The position numbers were made by a program, and so were the translations under genes. The notes under the pieces are model-generated. The model searched no databases. It had not been told where the DNA came from and saw nothing but the letters and a program-made list of their open reading frames with translations. DNA of 52,276 nucleotides from an uncultured Thermoleophilia bacterium (lineage in GTDB: Bacteria > Actinomycetota > Thermoleophilia > UBA2241), in contig CAIYOD010000118.1 in NCBI GenBank assembly GCA_903927755.1, positions 1-52,276 of the forward strand, written 5' to 3'. Of the stretch, positions 19,681 to 28,223 are shown piece after piece. Each line of letters opens with the position of its first letter. The stretch's first letter is position 1.

Positions 19681-20514
19681 TTACCCGTGAGCGGCTGAGC
19701 CGTGGGCCAGTCCGTTGCCGCTGCAGCCGAGGCCCCTGGAGATCTCTGCGCAGGCACTCGTGAGATGAGAGATGGCGGCGTCGACGTACTCGCCTTCGGC
19801 GTGCCTTGTGGCTGGCAGGCCGACACAGAGCGCGGCCACGATGCTGTCGTTGGAGTCAATGATTGGAGCGGCGATGCCCATGATTCCCTCGACGACCTCC
19901 TCTATGTCGATGGTGTATCCGACTTCGGCGGCCTTTGCCAGCTCTGCACGGAATCGGTCAGCATCGACAATCGAATGGGGAGTGGATCTCTCGAGGGGGG
20001 ACGTATCCAGTAGCTCGGAAACACGGTCGTCGCCCATATCGGACATAAGGATTCTGCCAATTGGCCCGTGGGTCAGGGGTCGAGTCATCCCGATTTCGCT
20101 TGGCATCCAGACCATGTCCGCGCTTTCTCGCTTGTCGACGATGACGAACCGATCTTCGCTCCCGACTGCCAGGAGAATCGTGGCGTTCAGCTGCTTCGCG
20201 AGATTGCGGAGTGGTTGGGCCGTAGCTGCTTTCAGCGAGAACGAGGACGAAACGATCCCCCCCATCTCGAAGAGCCGCAGGCCGAGCCGATACCTTCGTG
20301 TGACCGTGTCTCCTTGGAGGAACCCCCGGCGCTCAAGAACAGCGATGAGTCTCCTCGCGGTGGACCGGTTGAGATCCGTGAGGTCCACGATTTCCTGAAG
20401 GCTCAGTTCTCTTCTCCGGAATGAGAAGCATTCCAGCACGTCTATGGCGCGGTCCAGAACTTGGCTCCGGTAGCTTGAAGGGCCGTCGGATTCACGTGTT
20501 CCACTGGTAGCCAT
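19681..20514 (-). CDS. IclR-family transcriptional regulator
   Basis: A 277-residue regulator. A winged helix-turn-helix occupies about residues 18-80 (SQVLDRAIDVLECFS, LSLQEIVDLTDLNRSTARRL), followed by the IclR effector domain with THGPIGRILMSD and the C-terminal GYTIDIEEVVEGIMGIAAPI and AALCVGLPATR. The ATG at 20514 has GGAG five bases upstream. It is divergent from the oxidoreductase operon, and members of the family usually control the adjacent catabolic genes in response to a pathway intermediate. This is the only gene here with a TAA stop, and its lower GC content matches the island. Confidence 0.92.
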   Translation of the reverse strand: MATSGTRESDGPSSYRSQVLDRAIDVLECFSFRRRELSLQEIVDLTDLNRSTARRLIAVLERRGFLQGDTVTRRYRLGLRLFEMGGIVSSSFSLKAATAQPLRNLAKQLNATILLAVGSEDRFVIVDKRESADMVWMPSEIGMTRPLTHGPIGRILMSDMGDDRVSELLDTSPLERSTPHSIVDADRFRAELAKAAEVGYTIDIEEVVEGIMGIAAPIIDSNDSIVAALCVGLPATRHAEGEYVDAAISHLTSACAEISRGLGCSGNGLAHGSAAHG

Positions 20515-20722
20515 CGAACTCCGTTTCAGATCAGACTTCCGGCGGACGTTTTGGGGAGATGCGCTTCATCCCCCTTGCCCAGTCGCGTCTTCCCATCCGC
20601 ATTCTGGCAGCGCCCACGCTGTTGTCGCAAGGGCATGGTCCGTCCCGCCTCTCGTGAGCTCCCTGGTTCGGGCGCTCGACATCCGCTGGCTTTGACACAT
20701 GAGAGGGAAGGCCTCCCTTCTG

Positions 20723-20751
20723 TTGACAACCTCCGCTCCCCTCGCTACCAT
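20723..20751 (+). promoter_or_regulatory. Sigma-70-like promoter of the oxidoreductase operon
   Basis: A consensus -35 TTGACA (20723-20728), 17 bases, and a -10 TACCAT (20746-20751). A transcription start near 20758 would leave a leader of about 100 bases before the GTG at 20858. Confidence 0.6.
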
Positions 20752-20766
20752 GGCGCCGTGGTCATT

Positions 20767-20786
20767 ATATGCACAGATGGTCATAT
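20767..20786. promoter_or_regulatory. Candidate IclR operator
   Basis: An inverted repeat ATATG-N10-CATAT lies immediately downstream of the promoter, where a bound repressor would block elongation or open-complex formation. The assignment to the adjacent IclR protein is inference from position only. Confidence 0.3.
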
Positions 20787-20857
20787 GGTGAAACCCGATT
20801 GACAGAGCTTCTCCTCATCAACAGTCTCGCGTTGATGACTGATCCAAAGGAGGCCTC

Positions 20858-22654
20858 GTGACCAACGACATACTGCGTGTGGATCTCACGACCGGGGTGT
20901 GCCTGAGAGAGGAAGTTCCGGACCATCTGGTGGCTCGCTTTGTGGGCGGCAAGGGTCTCGCTGCCCACTACCTGATGAGTGAGCTTCCCCAGGGGACCGC
21001 CGCCCTGACTCCGGGGAGCCTCCTCATCTTCATGACCGGACCAGTGTCGGGCATCTTCCCGGGCACGTCTCGTCATGCCGTCGTCTGCAAGTCGCCCGCC
21101 ACCGGGGGTTTTCTCGATTCGTACGCGGGCGGCTACTTCGCTTGGGAACTGCGTAAGGCCGGCCTCATGGGCATCATCGTCAGCGGCAGGGCGGAGCAGC
21201 TCTCCTACGTTGAGATCACTGAGGATTCGGCAGTCGTGATATCGGCTCCCGAATTCGCCGGGCTCTCACCGGCCCTGGTGGACGACGACCCTCGATTCAC
21301 CGACTTCCGCGTATCGGCCATCGGGCCGGCAGGCGAGCACGGCTCGGTCATGGCGTCCATCGGTAACAACACGGGCAAGACGAAGCGCGGACGGTCGGGT
21401 TACAACGGCCGCGGCGGTGCAGGCGCGGTGATGGGCGCCAAGAATCTCAAGGCCATTGCGGTCAAAGGGGGGAAGAGCCCTAGGGTCTCGGAGGCGGCTA
21501 GAGAGCTCCGCAAGTCCCTCTCGAAGAGGATCATGGCAGAGGACTCTCCTGCCTCTTGGGCTGCCGATTGCGGCACTCCTTCGACTTTGGAGTGGACCAA
21601 CGCCATCGGCGTGCTGCCGACGCGCAACTGGTCAAGGGGATCGTTTGAGAACGCCTCAGCCCTGATCGGTCCCGAAGCGGTGATTCGAGACATGGTATCC
21701 CGCGATACCTGCTTCAATTGCCCGGTGAACTGCGGACCGCACGTCAAGGCTTCGACCGGGGTCTTCGCGGGCGTTGAGGCCCCGAGGCTCGAGTACGAGA
21801 CGATCGCCCTCGCCGCGTCCAACACCGACAATGGCGACTTCTCATCCATCGTCGAGTTCTCCCGCTTGTGCGACGAACTCGGGCTCGACACGATCTCCGC
21901 AGGGGCAGCGGTCGCCTTCGCCATGGACTGCGCTGAGCGCGGCCTGATCGACCACCCGATCCGTTTCGGCGACTCCGAGGGGCAGGTTCGGCTGACCGAG
22001 GACATCGCCTACGGGCGGGGGATCGGGGCCGATCTGACCCGAGGCATTCGGGAGGCAAGCATCGCATGGGGAATCGACGAGAGCCAGGTTCCTGTGGTGC
22101 AGGTCAAGAACCTCGAGTGCCCTGGCTACGACCCGCGTGGTTCGGTCGGTATGGCTCTGGCATATGCGACCTCCGATCGGGGTGGCTGCCACATGCGCAG
22201 TTGGCCGATAGGGTCAGATGCGCTCGCCGAGGACCCCGACTCCGCCGGGGATCCGTACGCGGCCTCCGTCAAGGCCGCGATCGTCAAGGCCGAGCAGGAC
22301 GGGAACGCGGCGGCATGGTGCCTCGTCGCCTGTCACTTCATGGCCTACGGCGAAGGTGAGGGGTCGGCGATGCTGCATGCCATCGGCCTTGACATCTCTC
22401 CCGCCGAGTATCTCAAGCTCGGGGAGCGGGTGTGGAACCTGGTCCGCCTCTTCAATCTCCGGGAGGGCTGGACGGCGGCGGACGACACCATGCCGGCGGC
22501 GCTTCAGATCCCGCTTGAGGACACGGGCCGCGCTATCGCTCCGGCCCTCTTCGAAGAGATGAAGGCGGACTACTACCGTGAGAGGGGCTGGACCGAAGAC
22601 GGCCGCCCCACGCCGGAGCTCCTATCCCGGCTGAGTGTGGACGCGTACGCATGA
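20858..22654 (+). CDS. Aldehyde:ferredoxin oxidoreductase family protein (first copy)
   Basis: A 598-residue tungsten/molybdenum-bispterin enzyme of the AOR family. The N-terminal domain has VGGKGLAAHYLM and the pterin-binding region SRHAVVCKSPATGGFLDSYAGG split by turns. [4Fe-4S] ligands lie in CFNCPVNCG, with a distal Cys in WCLVACHF, and the cofactor-domain motif ELGLDTISAGAAVAFAMD is present. Such enzymes oxidise aldehydes or reduce carboxylic acids with ferredoxin and are typical of anaerobes. The GTG start at 20858 has AAAGGAGG upstream. It opens the operon divergent from iclR. The substrate is unknown, and sequence identity with the second copy (24801) is visibly low. Confidence 0.93.
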   Translation: MTNDILRVDLTTGVCLREEVPDHLVARFVGGKGLAAHYLMSELPQGTAALTPGSLLIFMTGPVSGIFPGTSRHAVVCKSPATGGFLDSYAGGYFAWELRKAGLMGIIVSGRAEQLSYVEITEDSAVVISAPEFAGLSPALVDDDPRFTDFRVSAIGPAGEHGSVMASIGNNTGKTKRGRSGYNGRGGAGAVMGAKNLKAIAVKGGKSPRVSEAARELRKSLSKRIMAEDSPASWAADCGTPSTLEWTNAIGVLPTRNWSRGSFENASALIGPEAVIRDMVSRDTCFNCPVNCGPHVKASTGVFAGVEAPRLEYETIALAASNTDNGDFSSIVEFSRLCDELGLDTISAGAAVAFAMDCAERGLIDHPIRFGDSEGQVRLTEDIAYGRGIGADLTRGIREASIAWGIDESQVPVVQVKNLECPGYDPRGSVGMALAYATSDRGGCHMRSWPIGSDALAEDPDSAGDPYAASVKAAIVKAEQDGNAAAWCLVACHFMAYGEGEGSAMLHAIGLDISPAEYLKLGERVWNLVRLFNLREGWTAADDTMPAALQIPLEDTGRAIAPALFEEMKADYYRERGWTEDGRPTPELLSRLSVDAYA

Positions 22655-22691
22655 CGGATGGGCACCGCGACGAGAGAGGAATGGCAGGCAC

Positions 22692-23987
22692 GTGGGATTC
22701 GAAGCGCTCTATCAGCCAATAAGACTCGGCCCGGTCGAGGTCAAGAACAGGTTCTCCATGGCACCCACATCGGCGGTGCAGGCGGAGACCGGACTTCCCA
22801 CCGAGCAGAACTATGCCTACATCGCAGCCAGAGCCAAAGGCGGCGCGGGAATCGTGCACACGGGATCGGTCCAGGGTACGCCCAAAGCATGGATCGGGCA
22901 GTCAGAGATCCAGCACCCTCTGTACGACCCCACTCATGTCGGCGCATATGCCGAGCTGACAGACACCGCCCACGCCTTCGGCGCGAAGGCCTTCATTCAG
23001 CTGAGCCTCGGCCTTGGAAACCGAGGCTACAAAGCTGATGGAAGCCCTGGGTGGGCACCATCCGCGATAGCCAAGGCCGAACTTCCCGGCGGAATGCCCG
23101 ATCACGAGGGATTCCGCACCTACTTCCTGAGACTGCCGCACTCCAAGGCCATGGTGGACGGCCACGCTGTGGTACCGCCGCGCGCGTATACCACTGAGGA
23201 GATCGAGGAGGAGATCGAGACATACGTGGCGTCCGCGAAGCTGGCGGCAACAGCCGGGTTCGATGGTATCGAGATCCATGCCTGTCATGGGTATCTGCTG
23301 GACCAGTTTCGCTCTCCGCTCACCAACATTCGCACCGACAAGTACGGCGGCAGTGTCGAGAACCGCAATCGGATCATCGTGGAGATCTCGCAGAAGACCG
23401 TCGAAGCTATCGAGACCGACTTCCCCGAGGTCGCCGTGGGCGTTCGACTGTCCGCAGAGGAACATGTCGAGGGTGGCTACCAGTTCGTTGAGACCAGGGA
23501 CCTTGCAGTAGAGCTGGCTGCTGTAGGGGTGCACTACTTCGACATCACCAGTTCCAGCAGAGCCTCGTTCAAGGACTTCGTCCCGGACATTGACGGCACC
23601 AACATGAAGTACGCCAAGGGCATCAAGGAGGCTACTGGTCTTCCGGTCATGTGCAACAACCTTCACGAGCCGGCGAACTACCTCAAGGCCATCGAAGAGG
23701 GCTACTGCGACATCGTCAACATGTGCCGGCCGCTGATCGCCGATCCCGACATCCCCAACAAGGTGCGGGCGAACAAGATCGACCAGATCGTGCGGTGCAC
23801 CCGCTGCTACGCCTGCACGCTGCGTCTGACAGTCTTCATCCCCGTGCGTTGCCCGCTGAATCCGAACGTGGGCAGGGAGAGGTACATGCCGGAGTACCTG
23901 AGGCCCCCGGTGTGGCAGACGAAGGAAGAGATGCTCCCAGCGCAGATTCGGTGGGACAGAGGCGAGGGAGGGACCGATGCTTCTTGA
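22692..23987 (+). CDS. NADH:flavin oxidoreductase / Old Yellow Enzyme-family protein, iron-sulfur type, short form
   Basis: A 431-residue FMN-binding TIM barrel. The N-terminus is LYQPIRLGPVEVKNRFSMAP, the catalytic/flavin region has GFDGIEIHACHGYLLDQF and SPLTNIRTDKYGGSVENR, and the phosphate site is near CDIVNMCRPLIADPD. A C-terminal cysteine set, CTRCYAC followed by a Cys 12 residues on, corresponds to the [4Fe-4S] motif of 2,4-dienoyl-CoA reductase and 2-enoate reductase. The spacing is C-x2-C-x2-C-x11-C, one residue shorter than the usual C-x2-C-x3-C. The C-terminal FAD/NADH domain of those enzymes is absent. It probably reduces an activated C=C bond, or acts in demethylation like trimethylamine dehydrogenase relatives. 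The GTG at 22692 is the likeliest start. Confidence 0.9.
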   Translation: MGFEALYQPIRLGPVEVKNRFSMAPTSAVQAETGLPTEQNYAYIAARAKGGAGIVHTGSVQGTPKAWIGQSEIQHPLYDPTHVGAYAELTDTAHAFGAKAFIQLSLGLGNRGYKADGSPGWAPSAIAKAELPGGMPDHEGFRTYFLRLPHSKAMVDGHAVVPPRAYTTEEIEEEIETYVASAKLAATAGFDGIEIHACHGYLLDQFRSPLTNIRTDKYGGSVENRNRIIVEISQKTVEAIETDFPEVAVGVRLSAEEHVEGGYQFVETRDLAVELAAVGVHYFDITSSSRASFKDFVPDIDGTNMKYAKGIKEATGLPVMCNNLHEPANYLKAIEEGYCDIVNMCRPLIADPDIPNKVRANKIDQIVRCTRCYACTLRLTVFIPVRCPLNPNVGRERYMPEYLRPPVWQTKEEMLPAQIRWDRGEGGTDAS

Positions 23988-24753
23988 CGGCAAGGTAGCG
24001 GTCATCACAGGAGCAGCTACGGGGATCGGGCGCGCCTCGGCGGAGCTCTTCGCGGCGCATGGCGCCGCAGTCGTCATCGGCGACATCAACGACCGGGCTG
24101 CGCTCGAGGCGGTGGAGGTGATCTCGGGAAACGGCGGGCGCGCAGCTTTCGTCCGCACCGATCTGGCCAGCCTCACTGCTGTGGAAGCGCTTGTGTGCGC
24201 GGCCGTGTCAACCTACGGCCGCCTCGACATCTACTTCCACAACGCGGGGATTGCAGGCCCCGGGCTTCTCGAGAACACGACCGAGGAAGCCTACGACCTC
24301 TCCATGGCTGTGAACCTGAAGGCCGGGTTCTTTGGCGCCAAATACGCGGTCCCCGAGCTCCGCAAGGCAGGCGGCGGGAATATCCTCTTCACAAGCTCGA
24401 CCTCGGGGGTCCACCCGTCACCTGCCGGCTCGCCAAGCTACTCGGTGGCCAAGGCCGGCCTCGTCATGCTGACGAAGTCCCTGTCTCTGCACCTGGCGGA
24501 TGATCACATTCGGGTCAACTGCTTGTGTCCGGGACCGATCACGGAGACTCCTCTCTGGGAGGACTTCGTATCGCGCAATCCGGGCGTGGACCCAGCGGAA
24601 CTGACAGAGACCATCCTGCAGAAGACCGTCCCGCTGCGGAGAGCCGGGACGTCAGCAGAGATGGCTGCGGCTGCTCTGTTCCTCGTGTCACCGGAGTCCG
24701 GCTACATCACGGGCGTCGCTCTGCCGGTCGATGGAGGCACCCTTGCGAAGTAG
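23977..24753 (+). CDS. Short-chain dehydrogenase/reductase
   Basis: A 258-residue classical SDR. The cofactor motif is GAATGIGRASAELF near residue 12, D-rich GDIND follows beta-2 (favouring NAD), and NAGIAG and the catalytic Ser/Tyr/Lys set are present in SSTSG, SYSVAKAGL (Y-x-x-x-K). The end is GYITGVALPVDGG. It overlaps the upstream reductase by 11 bases and is followed by the second AOR. It probably interconverts an alcohol and a ketone/aldehyde in the pathway. The stop is TAG. Confidence 0.94.
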   Translation: MLLDGKVAVITGAATGIGRASAELFAAHGAAVVIGDINDRAALEAVEVISGNGGRAAFVRTDLASLTAVEALVCAAVSTYGRLDIYFHNAGIAGPGLLENTTEEAYDLSMAVNLKAGFFGAKYAVPELRKAGGGNILFTSSTSGVHPSPAGSPSYSVAKAGLVMLTKSLSLHLADDHIRVNCLCPGPITETPLWEDFVSRNPGVDPAELTETILQKTVPLRRAGTSAEMAAAALFLVSPESGYITGVALPVDGGTLAK

Positions 24754-24800
24754 CACAAGTGCCGGCGGCCGGCCGGGGTCACAAGTGGCGGGAGAGGGCG

Positions 24801-26660
24801 ATGAGCGCTGACGGCTCCCAGAAGCTACTCAGGATCGACCTGACGAGCAGGTCGGCCAGCGAAGAATCGATTCCCCGCGAGATCATGGCGCGTTATATCG
24901 GGGGAGCGGGCCTCGGAGTGAAGTACGTCTTCGACGAAGTCCCCCCCGAGACCGACCCGCTGAGCGTGGAGAACAAGCTGATCCTCGCCTGCGGTCCATT
25001 CACTGGTACGTCCATACCGTGCTCGAGCCGCATGGCGGTCGTGGCCAAGTCTCCACTGACGGGCGGCATGGCGCTGGGTCTTACTGGAGGCCACTTTCCT
25101 TCCGAGCTCGCGCATGCCGGCTATATCGCCATCATCGTGCAGGGCAAGGCTGAGCAGCCGACCTTCGTGGCCATCACCGGAGAGTCAGTGCGCTTCCACG
25201 ACGCGGCCCATGTGTGGGGCACGCGGACCAGCGACTGCCAGCAGATCATCAAGGACAGGCTGAACAACCAGAACTACCGAGTAGCGTGCATCGGTCCGGC
25301 GGGAGAGAAGCTGAGCCGGATGGCCTGCATCATCAATGAACGAAGGGCTGCAGGCCGCAAGGGATTCGGCGCCATCATGGGCTCCAAGAACCTCAAGGCG
25401 ATCGCGGTGCTGGGAACGGAATCGGTCGGTATCGCCGACGACGAGAGCTTCCGGCAGCAGCGCAAGCAGATGGGGCGCTGGATGAAGGAGAGCCCCGTGC
25501 TCTATCCCTTCTTCGCGAAGTACGGAACGTCACGCGGCATTGACGGTCACGGGGCAAGAGGCTACTTTCCCGCGCGCAATTTCCAGGACACGGGGGAGTT
25601 CGTCCCCATCGAGACCCTGGGCAGCGAGGCCCGGCAGGCCCAGACCATCGGACACGCGTCCTGCGCCGAGTGCCCGGTGGGCTGCGGGCAGCTGATGCTG
25701 GCCAGGACGGGCCGCCACGCAGGCATCCTCACGGAAGGCCCGGAGTACGAGACCATCTACTCGTTCGGCGGGCAGACGGGCGTCGCCGACCTCGACAGCG
25801 TCATCGCGGCTGACCGCCTCTCTGATGAGTTCGGCCTGGATACGATGTCCGCCGGCGTGAGCATCGGGTTCGCCATGGAGCTCTTCGAACGCGGCCTGCT
25901 CTCGTCCGAGGACGTTGACGGCCTGGACCTGTCGTTCGGCAACCACGAGAGCATGCTCACCCTCCTCGAGAAGATCGCGATGCGTGAGGGCTTCGGTGAC
26001 GTTCTGGCTGACGGGGTCAGGGTCGCCGCCGCCCGGCTGGGCAAGGACACTGAGTACTACGCCATGCACGTCAAAGGCCTCGAGCTGCCGGCGTACGACC
26101 CGCGGGGCGCCATGGCACAAGGCATGAATCTCGCCACCGCTTTCACTGGGGCGGACCACAACCGCGGCTACGCCATCCAAGAGATCTTCGGTGTCCCCGT
26201 TCCCTTCGAGGCCGACCGCTTCAGCACGGAGCGCAAGGGTGAGCTCACGAAGTGGAATCAGGACGTGCGTACGGCCGTGTGCGATTGTCCGACCCTCTGC
26301 GCCTTCGTCTTCGACACAGCCCTGGCGGCACATGCCCTCGAGCACACCGCTGCGGTGATGAACGCGGTGACCGGCATCGAGCTTACGCCGGAAGAGGTCC
26401 AGCGGGTGGGGGAGCGGATCAACAACCTCGCACGGGTCTTCAACGTGCGCGCCGGATTCTCGCGCGCTGACGACACCCTGCCGACGCGGGTTCTGACGGA
26501 ACCTCTGAAGGCCGGTGCGTCCAAGGGGCACGTGGTCGGCGTGGACGAGTTCAACGCGATGTTGGACGAGTACTACCTGGCGCGTGGTTGGGACCTGGCG
26601 ACAGGTGTACCGAGTCGCGAAAAGCTCGCCGAGTTGGGCCTTGAGGAAGCGCTCGAATGA
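24801..26660 (+). CDS. Aldehyde:ferredoxin oxidoreductase family protein (second copy)
   Basis: A 619-residue AOR-family enzyme. MSADGSQKLLRIDLTSRSA begins the N-terminal domain; GGAGLGVKYVFDE and SRMAVVAKSPLTGGM follow. The [4Fe-4S] ligands are in CAECPVGCG with a distal Cys in CPTLCAFVF, and the cofactor motif is FGLDTMSAGVSIGFAME. The ATG at 24801 follows GGGAGAGGG. It overlaps the MoaD-like gene (ATGA at 26657-26660), which suggests coordinated pterin-cofactor supply. It differs clearly from the first copy in this operon, so the two probably act on different substrates or form different complexes. Confidence 0.93.
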   Translation: MSADGSQKLLRIDLTSRSASEESIPREIMARYIGGAGLGVKYVFDEVPPETDPLSVENKLILACGPFTGTSIPCSSRMAVVAKSPLTGGMALGLTGGHFPSELAHAGYIAIIVQGKAEQPTFVAITGESVRFHDAAHVWGTRTSDCQQIIKDRLNNQNYRVACIGPAGEKLSRMACIINERRAAGRKGFGAIMGSKNLKAIAVLGTESVGIADDESFRQQRKQMGRWMKESPVLYPFFAKYGTSRGIDGHGARGYFPARNFQDTGEFVPIETLGSEARQAQTIGHASCAECPVGCGQLMLARTGRHAGILTEGPEYETIYSFGGQTGVADLDSVIAADRLSDEFGLDTMSAGVSIGFAMELFERGLLSSEDVDGLDLSFGNHESMLTLLEKIAMREGFGDVLADGVRVAAARLGKDTEYYAMHVKGLELPAYDPRGAMAQGMNLATAFTGADHNRGYAIQEIFGVPVPFEADRFSTERKGELTKWNQDVRTAVCDCPTLCAFVFDTALAAHALEHTAAVMNAVTGIELTPEEVQRVGERINNLARVFNVRAGFSRADDTLPTRVLTEPLKAGASKGHVVGVDEFNAMLDEYYLARGWDLATGVPSREKLAELGLEEALE

Positions 26661-26965
26661 CCCCAGAACGAGCAACGACGCCGCGCGAGGGTCGGTTGAT
26701 CGAGGTCGAGGTCCGCGTCCAGACCCGATCAGGTCACCAGGCGCTGGCCAGCCGCTGGGCGGAACTGGCGGAGGGGGCGACGATTGACGGCTTGTTGCGT
26801 CACCTCTCGGGCCCGTGTGGGTTCGACGTCCGCGACGCCATCGTCGAGGACCGCTCGTACTTCCTGGTGGTGAACGGCGCGTACTGCGACGCGAGCAGAT
26901 GCCTCGACAGGAGACTGGAGAATGGCGACTCCGTGGCGGTGTTGCCACTTGTCGCCGGTGGATAG
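26657..26965 (+). CDS. MoaD/ThiS-family sulfur-carrier protein
   Basis: A 102-residue ubiquitin-like protein ending in VAGG, the Gly-Gly tail that is thiocarboxylated in MoaD/ThiS carriers. The fold pattern VEVRVQTRSGHQ ... LENGDSVAVLPLVAGG is typical. Its start overlaps the stop of the second AOR gene, as is common for pathway-dedicated MoaD copies beside tungsten oxidoreductases. It should provide the dithiolene sulfur of pyranopterin. The stop is TAG. Confidence 0.9.
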   Translation: MTPERATTPREGRLIEVEVRVQTRSGHQALASRWAELAEGATIDGLLRHLSGPCGFDVRDAIVEDRSYFLVVNGAYCDASRCLDRRLENGDSVAVLPLVAGG

Positions 26966-27011
26966 AGCGGGCGTGGAATGAGCCAGACCGACAGAATCGG
27001 GAGCTAGAGCT

Positions 27012-28223
27012 ATGACCATTGCACAGGGTATGTCGGGCGGGGCAGCGTGCGCCGTCAGCGACCTGCTGGACAACGTCGCGCGGATCGAGGCCGGCCAGGA
27101 GGTGCTGCTGCTGGCACACGTCGACGGCCTCTACGGCTCAGACAACCTCGTGGATGAGCAGGCCATCGCATGGATCCAATCAGGCATACACCAGCGCGGC
27201 GCGCATGCGTCTGTTCTCTGGATCGACGAACAGGGATGGAGCGCCCTGGAGGGCCGGATTCCCCCGGTACTGAAGGCGGCGATGGCCGGCTGCGACGTCT
27301 TCATCAATCACTCGTTCAATCTGGTCACCGAGGACATGCGCGTGTTGAGGGAGCATTTCACGCAACTTGGGATCAGGTACGTGCGTAACTTCGCAACGAC
27401 TGCCGCACTCCTGAACACGCCGTGGGCGCAGACACCTTCAGAGCTCTTGGCCGAGATCCGCTACCAGGCCGGTGCCCAGTTCAACGAAGGGGACCGGTGG
27501 CGGCTGACGGACGTGAACGGGACGGAACTCGAGGGCACGGTGGCCGCGACCACTCACGAATGGTTCCCGACATATGCCTGTTATCGGGAAGGGGGCGGGG
27601 GCTATCTTCCCTGGCCCGAGTGGGTCTACCCGCCCATCAACCTGGCGGGTACGTGCGGGGAGCTCGTGTTCGACCGGATGCTGAGCACGTGGACGAGAGC
27701 CATTGGTGTGCCGCCATTCCTGGCTAGCCCCATCCGTATCGTCGTCGAGGATGGCCGGATTGTCGGGATCGAGGGAGGCGAAGAGGCGACGAAGCTGCGC
27801 AGCTTCCTCGAGCGCATGGCGCTCGTCGAGGGCGAGAGCGTCTATGAGTTCAGCTGTTTGCATGGCGGCATCCATCCTCAGGCGGCGGTGTCTGCTCAGG
27901 AGTGTCCGAACGTCAATTACCGGCGCCTCATCGAACACGCGCACACGAGCAACATCCACATGCACATCGGGGCGGAGCCCCAGAACCGGACGAGCCCCTA
28001 CTGGCTCCATATCACAGGCGACGTTCGGACGGCGACGCTCACGGTCGGCGAGACGGTGGTCTACGAGGCAGGGAGGCTGCGCGTGCTGGACAATCCGAAG
28101 GTGTTGGCCGTCGCCGAGAAGTACCCCGACCGGCCGGGACTCCCGCAGCAGCCGTCGAGCCGCTGCGAGTTCGCTGCGCAAGGCGAGGACGAGATGCCGT
28201 ACCCGACGGCGAGCTCGCGATGA
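27012..28223 (+). CDS. M29 aminopeptidase/NicX-like metalloprotein
   Basis: A 403-residue protein resembling the leucyl-aminopeptidase T (M29) fold group, which also contains 2,5-dihydroxypyridine 5,6-dioxygenase (NicX). The C-terminal features are CLHGGIHPQAA, NIHMHIGAE and HITGDVRTATLTVGETVVYEAGRL; the last resembles the ...-x-T-v-x-l-dG-x-x-v-y-e-x-G-x-l end of this group. Histidine-rich segments could bind a metal, but the exact ligand set of NicX or M29 peptidases is not confirmed here. It is ATGA-coupled to the following RdhA-like gene, so the two are likely to share a pathway step. The function is inferred from family resemblance and is uncertain. Confidence 0.6.
   Translation: MTIAQGMSGGAACAVSDLLDNVARIEAGQEVLLLAHVDGLYGSDNLVDEQAIAWIQSGIHQRGAHASVLWIDEQGWSALEGRIPPVLKAAMAGCDVFINHSFNLVTEDMRVLREHFTQLGIRYVRNFATTAALLNTPWAQTPSELLAEIRYQAGAQFNEGDRWRLTDVNGTELEGTVAATTHEWFPTYACYREGGGGYLPWPEWVYPPINLAGTCGELVFDRMLSTWTRAIGVPPFLASPIRIVVEDGRIVGIEGGEEATKLRSFLERMALVEGESVYEFSCLHGGIHPQAAVSAQECPNVNYRRLIEHAHTSNIHMHIGAEPQNRTSPYWLHITGDVRTATLTVGETVVYEAGRLRVLDNPKVLAVAEKYPDRPGLPQQPSSRCEFAAQGEDEMPYPTASSR

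Larger units (their letters stand above)
20515..20857. promoter_or_regulatory. Divergent regulatory region between IclR gene and oxidoreductase operon
   Basis: A 343-base gap with lower GC content. It contains the promoter at 20723-20751, an ATATG-N10-CATAT element just downstream (20767-20786), and the AAAGGAGG ribosome site (20846-20853) of the first oxidoreductase gene. No gene is evident. Confidence 0.6.

Noticed and set aside
27012-28223. True M29 aminopeptidase
   Set aside because: The canonical metal ligands are not all evident and the context is catabolic; kept only as a family-level resemblance.
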